Source of the DNA: Undaria pinnatifida | Taxonomy: Eukaryota > Sar > Phaeophyceae > Laminariales > Alariaceae | Assembly (NCBI GenBank): GCA_012845835.1 | Contig: JABAKD010000025.1 | Span: forward strand, 3,765,819 to 3,829,818 | Reading direction: 5' to 3' | Length of the DNA stretch: 64,000 bases | Shown here: piece by piece, positions 47,662-57,867 of the stretch | How positions within the stretch are numbered: the first letter of the stretch is position 1 | Layout: every line of letters starts with the position of its first letter | The notes under the pieces: generated by a model | What the model was told of the DNA's origin: nothing | The model's database searches: none | What the model saw: only the letters and a program-made list of their open reading frames with translations | Position numbers and translations under genes: made by a program

Positions 47662-48070
47662 TGTTTGTGGTATGCGGTTGTTCGATACGGGTCCGCGGAT
47701 ATTTGGCGGTTTCGTATATTCTGGGGTTTCGTATTATGTGTCGAGGCATTATTCGGTATATGCCTCGGAGTGTGGAGCTGCCCCCCCGCGGGGCAGTCGA
47801 TGATGTTAATGATACGACCCGGGCTTTGATGATAACGATACTGCCCGTATATATGTGAGTGGTGCAGCCGGTGACAATCAGGTGCGGCTTACCTCCTGTG
47901 TGTGGTTTATATGGTACGGTCTCTGACAGAACGGTATTGACCCATCTGGTGTGTATTTGGTATCCGGTGTACGAGTATTTTATCTTCTCTCCTCGATCTA
48001 CGCCGTAGCGGCACGCCGCGTGGTTACACAGAACACGTTATTCAGCAAGCGTATTCAAACTATTCAAACA
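47662..48070 (+). repeat. Left LTR (409 bp)
   Basis: It starts TGTTTG and ends CAAACA, a perfect 6-bp inverted terminus. It differs from the right LTR at one position seen by eye (CCCATCTGG here, CCCACCTGG there). It contains a Cys/Tyr-looking short frame that is also present in the other LTR and is not a gene. Confidence 0.95.
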
Positions 48071-48081
48071 CGATAATCGAG

Positions 48082-48137
48082 GCCAGGCTGGTAGCGCGGG
48101 GCTTTGGGCAGCGTGCAGGCGTTGATTATTTCGACAG
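48082..48137 (+). pseudogene. Copia reverse transcriptase N-terminal fragment, misplaced
   Basis: Twelve bases after the left LTR a frame reads ARLVARGFGQRAGVDYFDS, the start of a copia RT domain (KARLVARGF.Q..G.DY..T). In an intact element this lies after integrase, kilobases downstream. It fuses at TCGACAGCC to the 285-bp linker copy, pointing to rearrangement during reverse transcription. Confidence 0.85.
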
Positions 48138-48415
48138 CCAGGCGCCGGCCAGCAGTGAACAGCAGGTCGGTGGAGGGACCGCGATTGCCGGGTCCCCGTC
48201 GCCGGCTAAGGGAGGGGCTGTCAGTGACCCAGCCCAGCAATCGCAAGCGCCGCGGGGCTTCGAGGTGTGGTACCAGCCGTCGACGCCATCGACTGGTGTA
48301 ACGCCGGAGTCTTCGCCCACGCCCCTGCCTGCTGCGTCGTCCGTACCACAGCAGCAGAAGCCGACGTCAGCGACCGTTGCATCACCGGAGTCCTTGCCCG
48401 TGTTCATTCCCCCTG
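48131..48415 (+). repeat. 285-bp direct repeat inside the copia element, copy 1
   Basis: It is nearly identical to 50,792-51,076 (offset 2,661 throughout). It encodes a Pro/Ser/Gln-rich linker (QAPRGFEVWYQPSTPSTG and similar). In copy 2 it follows gag in frame; here it precedes gag and lies in the untranslated leader. Confidence 0.95.
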
Positions 48416-48487
48416 TTTATCTTCCTTCACCGTGGTACACCCAACATCGCGGTCCGGGAAAATGCAGCTTGCTGAAGGGTTGCTGTT

Positions 48488-50962
48488 ATGGCCGAGGAGG
48501 CCGAGCTGCTTCGGCAGCAGCTGGAGGAAGTGTCGATTAATTTGGCTCAGCGAGACGCGACGTTGGCTGAGAGAGACGCGACGGTGGCTGAGCGAGACGC
48601 GGCGTTGTCAGCGGAGAGAGCGTTGAGGATGTCCGCCGAGGCAGCGGTTCAGTCGGGTACCGCTGGGGGGAGCGGGCGGCCCATGCAGCAGGCAAGTGCT
48701 GGGCAGCCTGTGCCGGAGCCAGATTACCGTCACCACCAGACCCCCCCGGCGCTCATCTTGTCGTCGCAAAACAGCATGCGGGTGCCCAAGTTTGATGGGC
48801 GGAGTCAGCTGCACCTGTGGTCACACAGGTTCCAAGCTTTCTTGACGGCGCGGGGTCTGATCGGGGCGCTTGAGCCCACGAGCGACCCTATTCGGATAGC
48901 CGGGGGCTTAGGAGGGATGGAGGAGCGCAACCGATCCATCTATCTTCATGGGCAGCAGAGAGTCGAGAAGTGCGAGAAGGCATGGGAATTTCTCATGGAA
49001 GCCATGCAAGGACAGCCTGTGGAGGAACGGATGCATGCCGCTGGGTCGGTGGAGGGAGCATGGAAGGCTGTGATGGCCTGGTATCAGCCGCAGGGTGATG
49101 CCGAACGAGATCACCTCGAGAAAGACTTCGAGAACATAGAGATGCAGGGGGATGAGGACCCCAAGCTGTTCTTTGCCCGTGCTGAGGGGAAGCTCAATGT
49201 GCTGTCCACATTGGGTATCCGCAAGTCGGATCGCGACGTGGTTCGCATACTAACACGTCGTCTCCCGTCCGAGTTTTACGACGTGGAGCAGCGCACTAGC
49301 TTGCTTCGACCCGGCCTCACGCGATCGGAGATGGAGGGAATCGTCCGCACCTCCCACGCTAACCGCAAGACGAAGGAGTTGGAGGAGCGGAAGTTAGCGG
49401 CGGTCGTGTCAATGGCTGCTGCGCCGTTGGCGGATCCCCACGCCCTCGCCGTCGGTGGGGGTTTTCAGGGCAGATTAGGCACCGGGCAGCAGCAGCAGCC
49501 GCAGCAGCAGCAGCAGCGGTCGTATGGACAGCAACAGCAGCAGCAGCAGCGGCCGTATGGGCAGCAACAGCAGCAGCAACAGCGGCCGCATGGGCAGCAA
49601 CAGCAGCAGCAGCAGCGGCCGTATGGGCAGCAACAGCAGCAGCAGCAGCGGCCGTACGGGCAGCAACAGCAGCAGCAGCAGCGGCCGTATGGGCAGCAAC
49701 AGCAGCGGCAGCAGCGGCCGTTTGGGCAGCAACAGCAGCTGCAGCAGCGGCCGTATGGGCAGCAGCAGCAGCAGCAGTTGGGGGGAGGGCAACAGCAGCA
49801 GCGTGGGGGTGCAGACCATAGTTACCAGCACCAGCAGCAACAGCAGCAGCGTGGGGGTGCAGACCATAGTTACCAGCACCAGCAGCAACAGCAGCAGCAC
49901 CCACTCCAGCCGCAGCAGCAGCCCCAGCACCAGCTGAGGCCGGGGGGCAATGGTGGGGCAGGTAACACCGGAAGTGGGTGGTACCAGCCGGAGTCTCCTC
50001 CGCCTCCAGGAGCGTCCATGGGGGAAGTGTACAAGTGCGGTCGGTGTGGTGCCCTCGGGCACAAGTCCGACATTTGTCGAGCGCCGAACGCTTTTTCGGG
50101 GGTCTGCAGCACTTGTGGAGCTTACGGTCACATGGCCAGGCAATGCCGCGCTGCTCCGCCCACCCGCATGCATGCAAACATTGTCGCGGCCCCTCCGCAC
50201 GGCCCTCCGCCCCCCCAGGAGCACTACAGCAGCACACCACCACCACCACCACCGGGAGCTTGGCCTCAGCACCAAACTGGCTTCGTAATTCACGGCGACG
50301 CATTGGACGGGGGCGGTATGGGCGGAGGCGTACAGCAATGGGACGGGGGCGGTGTGGGCGGAGGCGCACAACAATGGGACGGGGGCGGTGTGGGCGGAGG
50401 CGCACAACAATGGGACGGGGGCGGTGTGGGCGGAGGCGCACAACAATGGGACGGGGGCGGTGTGGGCGGAGGCGCACAACAATGGGACGGGGGCGGTGTG
50501 GGCGGAGGCGCACAACAATGGGACGGGGGCGGTGTGGGCGGAGGCGCACAACAATGGGACGGGGCGGTGTGGGCGGAGGCGCACAACAATGGGACGGGGG
50601 CGGTGTGGGCGGAGGCGCACAACAATGGGACGGGGGCGGTGTGGGCGGAGGCGCACAACAATGGGACGGGGGCGGTGCGGGCGGAGGCGAACCACACTGG
50701 GACGGGGGCGGTGTGGGCGACGATGGTCAGCCAAAGCCGAGAAGTGGAGGAGCCGGGGGAGCCTACGAGGGCGGGCCGCTTTCCTCGACTATCGACAGCC
50801 AGGCGCCGGCCAGCAGTGAACAGCAGGTCGGTGGAGGGACCGCGATTGCCGGGTCCCCGTCGCCGGCTAAGGGGGGGGCTGTCAGTGACCCAGCCCAGCA
50901 ATCGCAAGCGCCGCGGGGCTTCGAGGTGTGGTACCAGCCGTCGACGCCATCGACTGGTGTAA
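48488..50962 (+). CDS. Copia gag polyprotein (frameshifted near its end)
   Basis: The ORF opens with a heptad-like coiled coil (LLRQQLEEVS..., residues 4-55). A gag capsid-like domain follows at about residues 98-300, with FDGRSQLHLWSHRFQAFL and later AWKAVMAWYQPQGDAERDHL. Residues about 335-470 are Gln-rich repeats (33-bp units coding RPYGQQQQQQQ). Two zinc knuckles follow: CGRCGALGHKSDIC and CSTCGAYGHMARQC, both CX2CX4HX4C. Last come 12-residue GGGVGGGAQQWD repeats. At 50,561 one unit has four G instead of five, which moves the rest into a wrong frame (AVWAEAHNNGTG). Without this change the frame would continue to about 51,430. Gag packages the element's RNA into particles. Confidence 0.85.
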   Translation: MAEEAELLRQQLEEVSINLAQRDATLAERDATVAERDAALSAERALRMSAEAAVQSGTAGGSGRPMQQASAGQPVPEPDYRHHQTPPALILSSQNSMRVPKFDGRSQLHLWSHRFQAFLTARGLIGALEPTSDPIRIAGGLGGMEERNRSIYLHGQQRVEKCEKAWEFLMEAMQGQPVEERMHAAGSVEGAWKAVMAWYQPQGDAERDHLEKDFENIEMQGDEDPKLFFARAEGKLNVLSTLGIRKSDRDVVRILTRRLPSEFYDVEQRTSLLRPGLTRSEMEGIVRTSHANRKTKELEERKLAAVVSMAAAPLADPHALAVGGGFQGRLGTGQQQQPQQQQQRSYGQQQQQQQRPYGQQQQQQQRPHGQQQQQQQRPYGQQQQQQQRPYGQQQQQQQRPYGQQQQRQQRPFGQQQQLQQRPYGQQQQQQLGGGQQQQRGGADHSYQHQQQQQQRGGADHSYQHQQQQQQHPLQPQQQPQHQLRPGGNGGAGNTGSGWYQPESPPPPGASMGEVYKCGRCGALGHKSDICRAPNAFSGVCSTCGAYGHMARQCRAAPPTRMHANIVAAPPHGPPPPQEHYSSTPPPPPPGAWPQHQTGFVIHGDALDGGGMGGGVQQWDGGGVGGGAQQWDGGGVGGGAQQWDGGGVGGGAQQWDGGGVGGGAQQWDGGGVGGGAQQWDGGGVGGGAQQWDGAVWAEAHNNGTGAVWAEAHNNGTGAVWAEAHNNGTGAVRAEANHTGTGAVWATMVSQSREVEEPGEPTRAGRFPRLSTARRRPAVNSRSVEGPRLPGPRRRLRGGLSVTQPSNRKRRGASRCGTSRRRHRLV
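49486..49790 (+). repeat. 33-bp minisatellite coding Gln-rich repeat in gag
   Basis: Eight to nine units of CAGCAACAGCAGCAGCAGCAG plus CGGCCGTATGGG, differing in a few bases. The opposite strand and other frames show long Ser-, Ala- or Leu-rich frames that are repeat shadows. Confidence 0.9.
50310..50712 (+). repeat. 36-bp minisatellite coding GGGVGGGAQQWD
   Basis: About eleven units of GGGGGCGGTGTGGGCGGAGG plus CGCACAACAATGGGAC. The unit at 50,561 lacks one G. The homogenised units and the G-runs make it prone to length change and to G-quadruplex formation. Confidence 0.95.
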
Positions 50963-51076
50963 CGCCGGAGTCTTCGCCCACGCCCCTGCCTGCTGCGTCA
51001 TCCGTACCACAGCAGCAGAAGCCGACGTCAGCGACCGTTGCATCACCGGAGTCCTTGCCCGTGTTCATTCCCCCTG
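50792..51076 (+). repeat. 285-bp direct repeat inside the copia element, copy 2
   Basis: Copy in the expected place, downstream of gag in the pre-RT linker. Compare 48,131-48,415. Confidence 0.95.
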
Positions 51077-51430
51077 CGCCGCCCGCGACCGTTGCACCGC
51101 CGGAATCCTCGCCCGCGCCTCCACCCTCTGTGGAGGTGCCGGTGCAGCAGCAGCAGCAACCGCGGGTATCGCCGGCGGTGACGCGGTCGGCGGCGCGACA
51201 ACGGGGGGGCCTGGGCCCGCAGCATGGCTTCGTTTCGATGCTAGCCGCGCGGGAGAATATCGCTATGATCATTGCCGACCAGTCTCCTCCGCACATGCCC
51301 GCTCCTGAACTGCCTTCATGCCCTGCGAGTGAGTTGGTAACGCCCGACTCGTATCGCGAAGCGTGCGAGGATGAACACGGAGATGTGTGGTTCGATGCCA
51401 TGGACACTGAGTATCGCGTGAGGCCGGGTC
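51077..51430 (+). pseudogene. Copia pre-RT linker remnant
   Basis: The frame continues from the 285-bp repeat with Pro/Gln-rich sequence and reaches DSYREACEDEHGDVWFDAMD, the (P).(S/T)Y.EA....W..AM..E motif that stands at the start of the copia RT region. It then breaks at about 51,425, where the central RT is deleted and the frame shifts. No integrase (HH-CC or DDE) sequence remains between gag and this point. Confidence 0.75.
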
Positions 51431-51431
51431 G

Positions 51432-51785
51432 ATGTCCGGTAAGGTGGTTAAGTTGTGCCGCAGCCTGTATGGTTTGAAGCAGGCGTCGCGGCAATGGCAC
51501 CATCACTTGGTACGCGGCATGAGGGGTCTTGGTTTTGAGCAGTGTGAGGCTGATGCGTGTGTTATGCGTTTGGTTGAAGCGGGGGCCGTTTCTATCGTAG
51601 TAGTAGTGCATGTGGATGACATATTTGCGATGGGGCTTAAGAGTAGGTGTGACAAGTTTTGTGAGGACCTGAACCAGTTCGTTCCTATCAACAACCTGGG
51701 GGAGTTGCGGTGGTACGCAGGTTGCCGATTTTCTCGAGCATACTCCCGTGGTGAGCACCTATTAATAGCAGGGGGGCTGTTATAG
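51432..51785 (+). pseudogene. Copia reverse transcriptase central fragment
   Basis: 117 codons beginning KLCRSLYGLKQASRQWH and containing VVVHVDDIFAMG. This is the copia RT core: the LYGLKQ(A/S)...W motif and the catalytic (V/L)(Y/H)VDD motif. The upstream fingers are missing, and the frame stops after RFSRAYSRGEHLLIAGG, before RNase H. It is out of frame with the preceding remnant. Confidence 0.9.
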
Positions 51786-52226
51786 TTCGATTTGAGATGC
51801 CCTATATCAGACACGTTCTGTTGTCCTACTCGCCCAGAGTACGCAACAGGGGGGCCGGATGTTATCGGGCGGTGTGATATTTTTGTACAACAGGGGGGCC
51901 GTTGTTATCGGGCGGAATGCTATTTTTAGTGAAGACGGTGTTATCGGTTTTGGTTGAGGATTTTACCAGCATACTCTTGTTTGTTGGATTTTTCCCTTCC
52001 CGTATAGTTACTGTCTCGCTTTAGATTGGGAGATCAATGCTGGAATGGAGATTGAGAGATTTGGTATAGGGATTGCCGTTTTACCTTGGCAATTCTTCAT
52101 GACGGAATTTGGCCTTGCCGTTTTACCTTGGCAATGATTTATTATGGAATTTGGGATTTGCCGTTTTACCTGGCAATTGGTGATAAGTTGTTCGGGACCT
52201 ATCGTATCGAGCACCGAATAGGGGGG
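51771..52226 (+). promoter_or_regulatory. Repeated polypurine-tract-like AGGGGGG motifs
   Basis: AGGGGGG(C) occurs at about 51,770, 51,848, 51,892 and 52,220. The last directly abuts the right LTR and is the expected polypurine tract for plus-strand priming. Between them are three ~45-bp copies of a TTGCCGTTTTACCTTGGCAA unit (52,074-52,177). Confidence 0.65.
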
Positions 52227-52227
52227 C

Positions 52228-52636
52228 TGTTTGTGGTATGCGGTTGTTCGATACGGGTCCGCGGATATTTGGCGGTTTCGTATATTCTGGGGTTTCGTAT
52301 TATGTGTCGAGGCATTATTCGGTATATGCCTCGGAGTGTGGAGCTGCCCCCCCGCGGGGCAGTCGATGATGTTAATGATACGACCCGGGCTTTGATGATA
52401 ACGATACTGCCCGTATATATGTGAGTGGTGCAGCCGGTGACAATCAGGTGCGGCTTACCTCCTGTGTGTGGTTTATATGGTACGGTCTCTGACAGAACGG
52501 TATTGACCCACCTGGTGTGTATTTGGTATCCGGTGTACGAGTATTTTATCTTCTCTCCTCGATCTACGCCGTAGCGGCACGCCGCGTGGTTACACAGAAC
52601 ACGTTATTCAGCAAGCGTATTCAAACTATTCAAACA
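52228..52636 (+). repeat. Right LTR (409 bp)
   Basis: Starts TGTTTG and ends CAAACA; one difference from the left LTR. The CCCTC target-site copy follows at 52,637-52,641. Confidence 0.95.
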
Positions 52637-53089
52637 CCCTCCCGCCGCCCCCAACGCCTTTGGGCGCATTTATCCGGGCTGTGCGTCGCTCCGAGATACT
52701 TTCTGCCTCCCCTACGTGCCACCTGGTCATGAACCGTCCGGCGTCTTCCAGGATCCCTCGGTACCATTTGCCCAGCGTATTTTCTGCGTGGACCCACAGT
52801 ACAGGTCAGCTTTTGTAACCGGTCGTGGAAGATCTTCCGTGGAACCTTCGGTGGATCGAGAAACAACAATGGCGTCTCTCAGGGTTTTGAGCCAATTGTT
52901 CGGTGGTTCACCTGGTCGCGGGCTTTCTCTGCCGGCTACCTGTGCATACATCATCCTCCTGGGCAATCGCTCTTCGCTTTGCCGTACTGGTATGTTTAGT
53001 CGCGTGCTACGGACATTAGACAATCTCTAGTGTACAGGTCTTACGCACGACGACCAATAAGTAAGCATCCAGTGGCAGATGACTTTACT

Positions 53090-54310
53090 CATCGTGCGGG
53101 GCGATATCGACGGGGGGGGTATCCGTTTTGGTCTCCGCGTTGGTGGGGGTGTTTATGTATGGAAGGAGTTCTGATCCAGGGATGCGACCTTATCATCCGC
53201 GGGTGCGGCGGAACCTCGAAGGTTTCCCTAGGGGCAACTCCCCGCCGCATGTTATACGAATGTCGGCCAATCAGCAATCAGCCAGGAAGAGTGGGGTCTC
53301 CACACCATGTGGTACGGTATCAACTCACGGGGTCACTATTTTCGTACCCGGCTTCTTGGAGTTGCATTTGAGTGAAATACGTAATAATCTGGGGATGGGA
53401 CCTAATGCTGCGGGGTGCGGCGGGGCTTCAACGTTGTCCCACGGAGCGACTCTCGCCGCGCGCTGGGTACACGAACCCTAGCCAATCAGTACGAAGTCAG
53501 TGGGGTTAGGGTTTCAACACCATACGGGGCGGTATCGACCAAAAGAGTCTCTGATTTAGTCCCCGGGTTCTTAGAGTGGTAGATTTATGGAAGGATTATT
53601 GACTCTGGGATAGCACCATGTCGTCCCTGGGTGCAACATAATCTCAACGTTGTCTCGAGGGGCGACTCCCGCCATGCGCTGGCACCCTGAGTCCCACCCA
53701 ATTAGCAATGAGCTGATGTGAGTGGGGCTTCCACAGTGTGCGAGGCGGTATCTACCTTGGGATCACGGTTGTTTAACCCCCCTGTTGTTGAAAGAGGACA
53801 TTTATGTAAGGATTTATGATCCGGGGGGGTGAGCTTATCATCCCCGGGTGGGATGGAATCTCGACGCCGATGAGCGACGTTTGCAGTCCGCCGGCTTCGT
53901 GAGCCTCAGCCAGCCAGCAGTCAACTTATGTGGTGGGGTTTCCACACCGTTCGGGGCAGTATCGACCCGTGGTATCACCTTTCTTGTTTTGTCCCCGGCA
54001 TGTGAGAGCTGGAGATGTACGGAATGATTCCCGATCTGGGGATAGGAACGTATCCACCTTAGATGCGGTGGGTGGGGTTTCCACACCGTTCGGGGCAGTA
54101 TCGACCCGTGGTATCACCTTTCTTGTTTTGTCCCCGGCATGTGAGAGCTGGAGATGTACGGAATGATTCCCGATCTGGGGATAGGAACGTATCCACCTTA
54201 GATGCGGTGGGACCTCGACGTTGTCCCGAGGGGATTCTGCCGTGAGCCAATTCCATGAGGCCCAACCAAACAACAATCAGAAGTTTCCACACTGTACAGG
54301 GCAGTATCGA
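53090..54310. repeat. Diverged satellite, ~7 units of about 210 bp
   Basis: Each unit carries GG(G/T)TTCCACACC..., CGGGGC(G/A)GTATCGACC, a CCCCGG(C/G)TTCTTAGAG-type phrase, ATCTGGGGAT, GCGG.GGGACCTCGACGTTGTCCC and CC(A/C)AATCAGCAATCAG. Unit starts lie near 53,090, 53,296, 53,508, 53,725, 53,937, 54,076 and 54,282. Units at 53,933-54,071 and 54,072-54,210 are identical over 139 bp, a recent extra duplication. Confidence 0.85.
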
Positions 54311-56030
54311 TCCCAGGGATCACCGGTACCGTATCCCGGTTCTAGGCATTATTTAAACATCGGCGCACCCAAAGGTTTGTCGGTTCGTGTCGCTGTTGTC
54401 GTTGGTAGTCCATGTCTGCCCTATCGCGAACCTCGTGGCGGTTGTACCAATGTTATTTTACTTCGCTACCGCTATTTTGACAACACACGCCCCCTGTGCT
54501 GGCGATGATGCTACAGGTCGTCGACTGCGTGAGCCATCGCGGCTGAAATGACAAACTTGGACATCCGAATGTTGGAACCATTGCCGTCAGTGACCTTGCG
54601 GTTGTCACGATGCCCGGCAAACAGCTTCCTTCCCTGTGGGTATTGATAACTGTCGTCAACTCGCCTAAGCTCTCGTTTTATTCCTCTACGACGCTGGTGT
54701 GCTCCAACATTTCATACTCAAGATGCCCCTCACCGCTCAGCTGGGCTGGCGATCTAGGTAAAGAATATGGTACACCGCCTTTCCCCAAAATTGTCCCATC
54801 ATGCGAAGACCATCACACGGCAAACTTCCGGACGAACTATCTACTATTGCTGTGCCACGCAATATACGCAAATCCAACCTCACTGAATCGCGCTGTTGGT
54901 TTCGTTCTGACTACCTGAGCAAGAGTCTCCACCACAATCAGCAGCTCACGTGCAACCCTTGCAACAAAAACAAGGGTGTCGCAGCAGGTCGGGCAAGGCG
55001 AAATACGAGAAGCAGGGCATGGCACGGCCGGACAGGCTGGCACGAGCAGGTATTCCTGTGTCGGCGCCGGAAAATGGTCTGGGCACAGCGGTCACGAGAA
55101 GCCATGGCTATGAGAATAAGGATGTTTCCTGGCTCCTGGGAGCGTCGCAGGGCAGTACCATTGCACAGACAATGGCTGGGGTATTGGAGAACCCAGTGCG
55201 TGGGCAAGTAGAACGTGCATATATATACACGCTGGTTCAAGTAAAAAACAAATTATCTCCTCCACGAGAGCCGCTCGCAATATCTAGTCAAAGAGTGAGT
55301 ATTTGGTATCATGCTGACCCCCATGATCAGTGGAAAGTGTGGCATGGCCAGTTTTTTTTCAACGGCCTCCGGTTGTCTCTAGGAGTGAAATTTGCATCGA
55401 CCAATGACAGGCCTTCAAATTTTACAACAATATTCAGGCGTTTTTCAAGCGGGGGCGTCTGTGGAATTGTTCGGGCAAAAAAATCGAATATATGACCTGC
55501 TGGTGTCCAACATGAAGCAAACCATAGCAAAAGAGCTTGATCCTACGCTAAGACCAAGCCGTTTGCAGGAAATAACGTATTTTACTCAATTTTTCTCACA
55601 ACAGTCCAAATGCCCGCGCCGTCTTCGGAAGATAGACGCTGACATTTTGCGCGCGTTTTCTGCATGCCCATTCCGAGGTCTGACACCCGGGGGGGGGTCG
55701 TTTGTTGTGTTTTCGCCCAAAATATTTGGGCTAAGGGGGTCCATATTTTCCGACAAACCATAACATACCAAAAATCAGCATAAAGAAGAAAACACCAGGT
55801 GAGGTCTTCGCAAGGGCGCACAGAAGACGTGGGCAAAACTCCACGGTCTGAATCGAAAAATTGGCGTGGACACTCGCCGGGGTATAAGTTTTAGGGCTTT
55901 TACCGTGAACCAGCCAGTACATATTATAGGAAGCACAAGCAGATGTGTTAAAATTGCGGTAAACAACCTTACCAACCCATTACGTAGGGTATTTCGTACA
56001 TACCGTGTGCATGATCGCCTCCCCACCTAT
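54311..56030. other. No supported gene
   Basis: A 181-codon + frame (54,950-55,495) has no recognisable domain and no codon-like regularity, so I leave it uncalled. The rest shows no repeat or RNA that I can identify. Confidence 0.35.
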
Positions 56031-56039
56031 GCCAAGCGA

Positions 56040-56345
56040 AGTATTACTAACGAGGTAACGTGATTGAGCGCGTGTATACCAAGTATGACTAATGAGGTAA
56101 CGTAATTGAGCACATGTATACCAAGCGTCGATTCGCATCCCTCCCTCTAATGCTCAATGACGGAGGCAGCACATGGCCACATACATCACCTCGCATGCTG
56201 TATTTGGCAATACGTATCTCGTGCGTATAATTAGCGATGTCGATAATAATGGTGACTGTATGATGATGGTGACAAACACAGTGCATGACCACATCACCTC
56301 GCCTGTTGCATTTGACAATACGTATCTCTTTCTTATAATTAGCGA
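56040..56345. repeat. Two small tandem duplications
   Basis: Around 56,040-56,130 a ~47-bp unit occurs twice (TGA(G/C)...GAGGTAACGT(G/A)ATTGAGC and GTATACCAAG). At 56,183 and 56,291 a 108-bp unit (ACATCACCTCGC... to ATAATTAGCGATGTC) occurs twice with divergence. Confidence 0.75.
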
Positions 56346-56559
56346 TGTCAGAAAATAATGGTACCTACAAATATTCTATAAAATATTCTAGCTTTCGATC
56401 GCTGTATCATACAACAACAAACTGTGAAGATTTAACACGTTATTTACTACACTTAAACACTGGGTTGCATGCTGCATCTAACATCAAACCTTCTAGAATA
56501 GTAAACATTACAAGCCAGATGATATGAAGGGATGTCTTATTGCTTCAATCGTCAGGTTT

Positions 56560-57680
56560 GTCCCCTTTGAGAATTTATAGTTTCCGCGCACATATTAAAA
56601 TGTCCCGCCCCCCGCCCCCCCCGCCCCCCCCTCCCCTCCCCCTCCACTGACCTCTTTTTCATAACAAACCCCAACCCTTTCCCCCCCCCGCCCCTCCGTC
56701 CCCCGATCCCCCCCCCCCCCTTCCGCCTAGTCTGTCCAAACGCCCCACTCGCAATCAAAATCGGCCTGAGTAATAAACCACCTATACGCAGTTGATACCA
56801 CGTCATTATCTTTCTGACCATCCATGACGGAGGTTTCAATTATTCCCCCCCCCCCTCCAACGCCCCCTCTTTTCCGACCACCTACACGATCGCCTAGACC
56901 TAGCACCACGCGTATAACAAGCTGCTACATATCTTTGATCTCACAGCCGAAGTGTATTTGAATATTATTTGTGACCTAAACCTCCTAAAAAATCATCCCC
57001 CCCCCCCCCCCCCTCTTGCTCTCCCTTACTCAAACGCCCCACCAAATATCGAAATCCGCCACATTAATAAACACTTCACGCACAGGATATCACCTCATTA
57101 TCTTTCGAGAGCCATCCATGCCGCTGTGTTTCCCCCCCCCCCCCCCCCCCCCCCCCGCCTCGAACGCCCCCTTCTTCCCCATCACCCGCACCTTCGCCTA
57201 GACCTAGCACCACACGTATAACAAACCCCTCACCTAAAGCCCTCCCCCCCCCCCCCCCACCCCCGCCCCCACCCCCCACCCTCCCCCCCCAACCCATCCC
57301 AACCCCACCCCCTCGAACACTCCACCCTCTCTTTACTCACTGATTGTACGACTTACCCCCAGGATATACACGATAAACTGATGTATTATTTCCAAAAATG
57401 TCACATTTATCCCCTCGAAATAATGTATAGTTTCCAGGCACATATCGAGCTGCCCCCCCCCCCCCCGCCCCCAATAATATACTGGTGCCAAAACCGTCAG
57501 ATTTATCCCCTCGAAAGGATTTATAGCTTACATGCACAAATTGCCCCTTCCCCCCCCCCCCCCCCCCCCCGCCCCCCTCCAAACCCGCTCGCTTTTGATC
57601 AAAACCAGGCCCCCCCTTTCCCTTCACAGCTGTCAGATTTTGTCCCCCTCAGAAACGGGTTTTATAGTTTCCGCGCACAG
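56560..57680. repeat. Poly-C minisatellite field
   Basis: Long C runs (10 to over 20) alternate with diverged copies of a unit carrying TCAGATTT(A/G)TCCCCTCGAAA, TTTATAGTTTCC(G/A) and GCGCACATA. Copies lie near 56,550, 57,395, 57,505 and 57,635. A second phrase, CGCCTAGACCTAGCACCAC plus GTATAACAA, occurs at about 56,890 and 57,195. Both strands show low-complexity frames (poly-Pro, poly-Gly) that are not genes. Confidence 0.85.
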
Positions 57681-57780
57681 ACTGACTAAAATCATCCTGT
57701 TGACCCTGATAGCTACACTGTAGCTGTAAGGGGAGTCGCCGACCTATATCCTTAATGAGGACACACAACTCGTAATGCGC

Positions 57781-57867
57781 GCGATCGGAGTATCACACAC
57801 AGCTTGCAAAGATGAGTTTCGACGAAATCTTCGATCTCACAGCTGGAGTGTATTTTAATTTTTATAA
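57781..57867 (+). repeat. Dispersed ~87-bp repeat, intergenic copy
   Basis: Near-identical to the intronic copy at 25,600-25,686. Here it leads into a Lys-rich open frame (57,812-58,084) that is not recognisable as a protein family. Confidence 0.8.

Larger units (their letters stand above)
47662..52636 (+). mobile_element. Non-autonomous Ty1/copia LTR retrotransposon (gag-only, rearranged)
   Basis: Two 409-bp LTRs, a 5-bp target-site duplication, a gag ORF, a purine-rich tract before the right LTR, and two separate reverse-transcriptase fragments identify a Ty1/copia element. The protease, integrase, central RT and RNase H regions are missing or reduced to scraps. It could move only with enzymes from a complete relative. 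This organisation matches the published class of terminal-repeat elements that keep only gag (TR-GAG). LTR near-identity shows it inserted recently. It sits between the two inverted receptor genes. Confidence 0.9.

Noticed and set aside
47672-48050. 85-112-codon frames in both LTRs
   Set aside because: They are inside LTR sequence, identical in both copies, and end with the LTR. No protein pattern.
49359-50907. Minus-strand frames of 205-419 codons (Arg/Pro/His-, Ala- or Leu-rich)
   Set aside because: They lie antisense to the gag minisatellites. Repeat units whose length is a multiple of three keep all frames open.
54950-55495. 181-codon plus-strand frame
   Set aside because: No domain, no paralogue, no splice context. 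Length alone is not enough in DNA of this composition.
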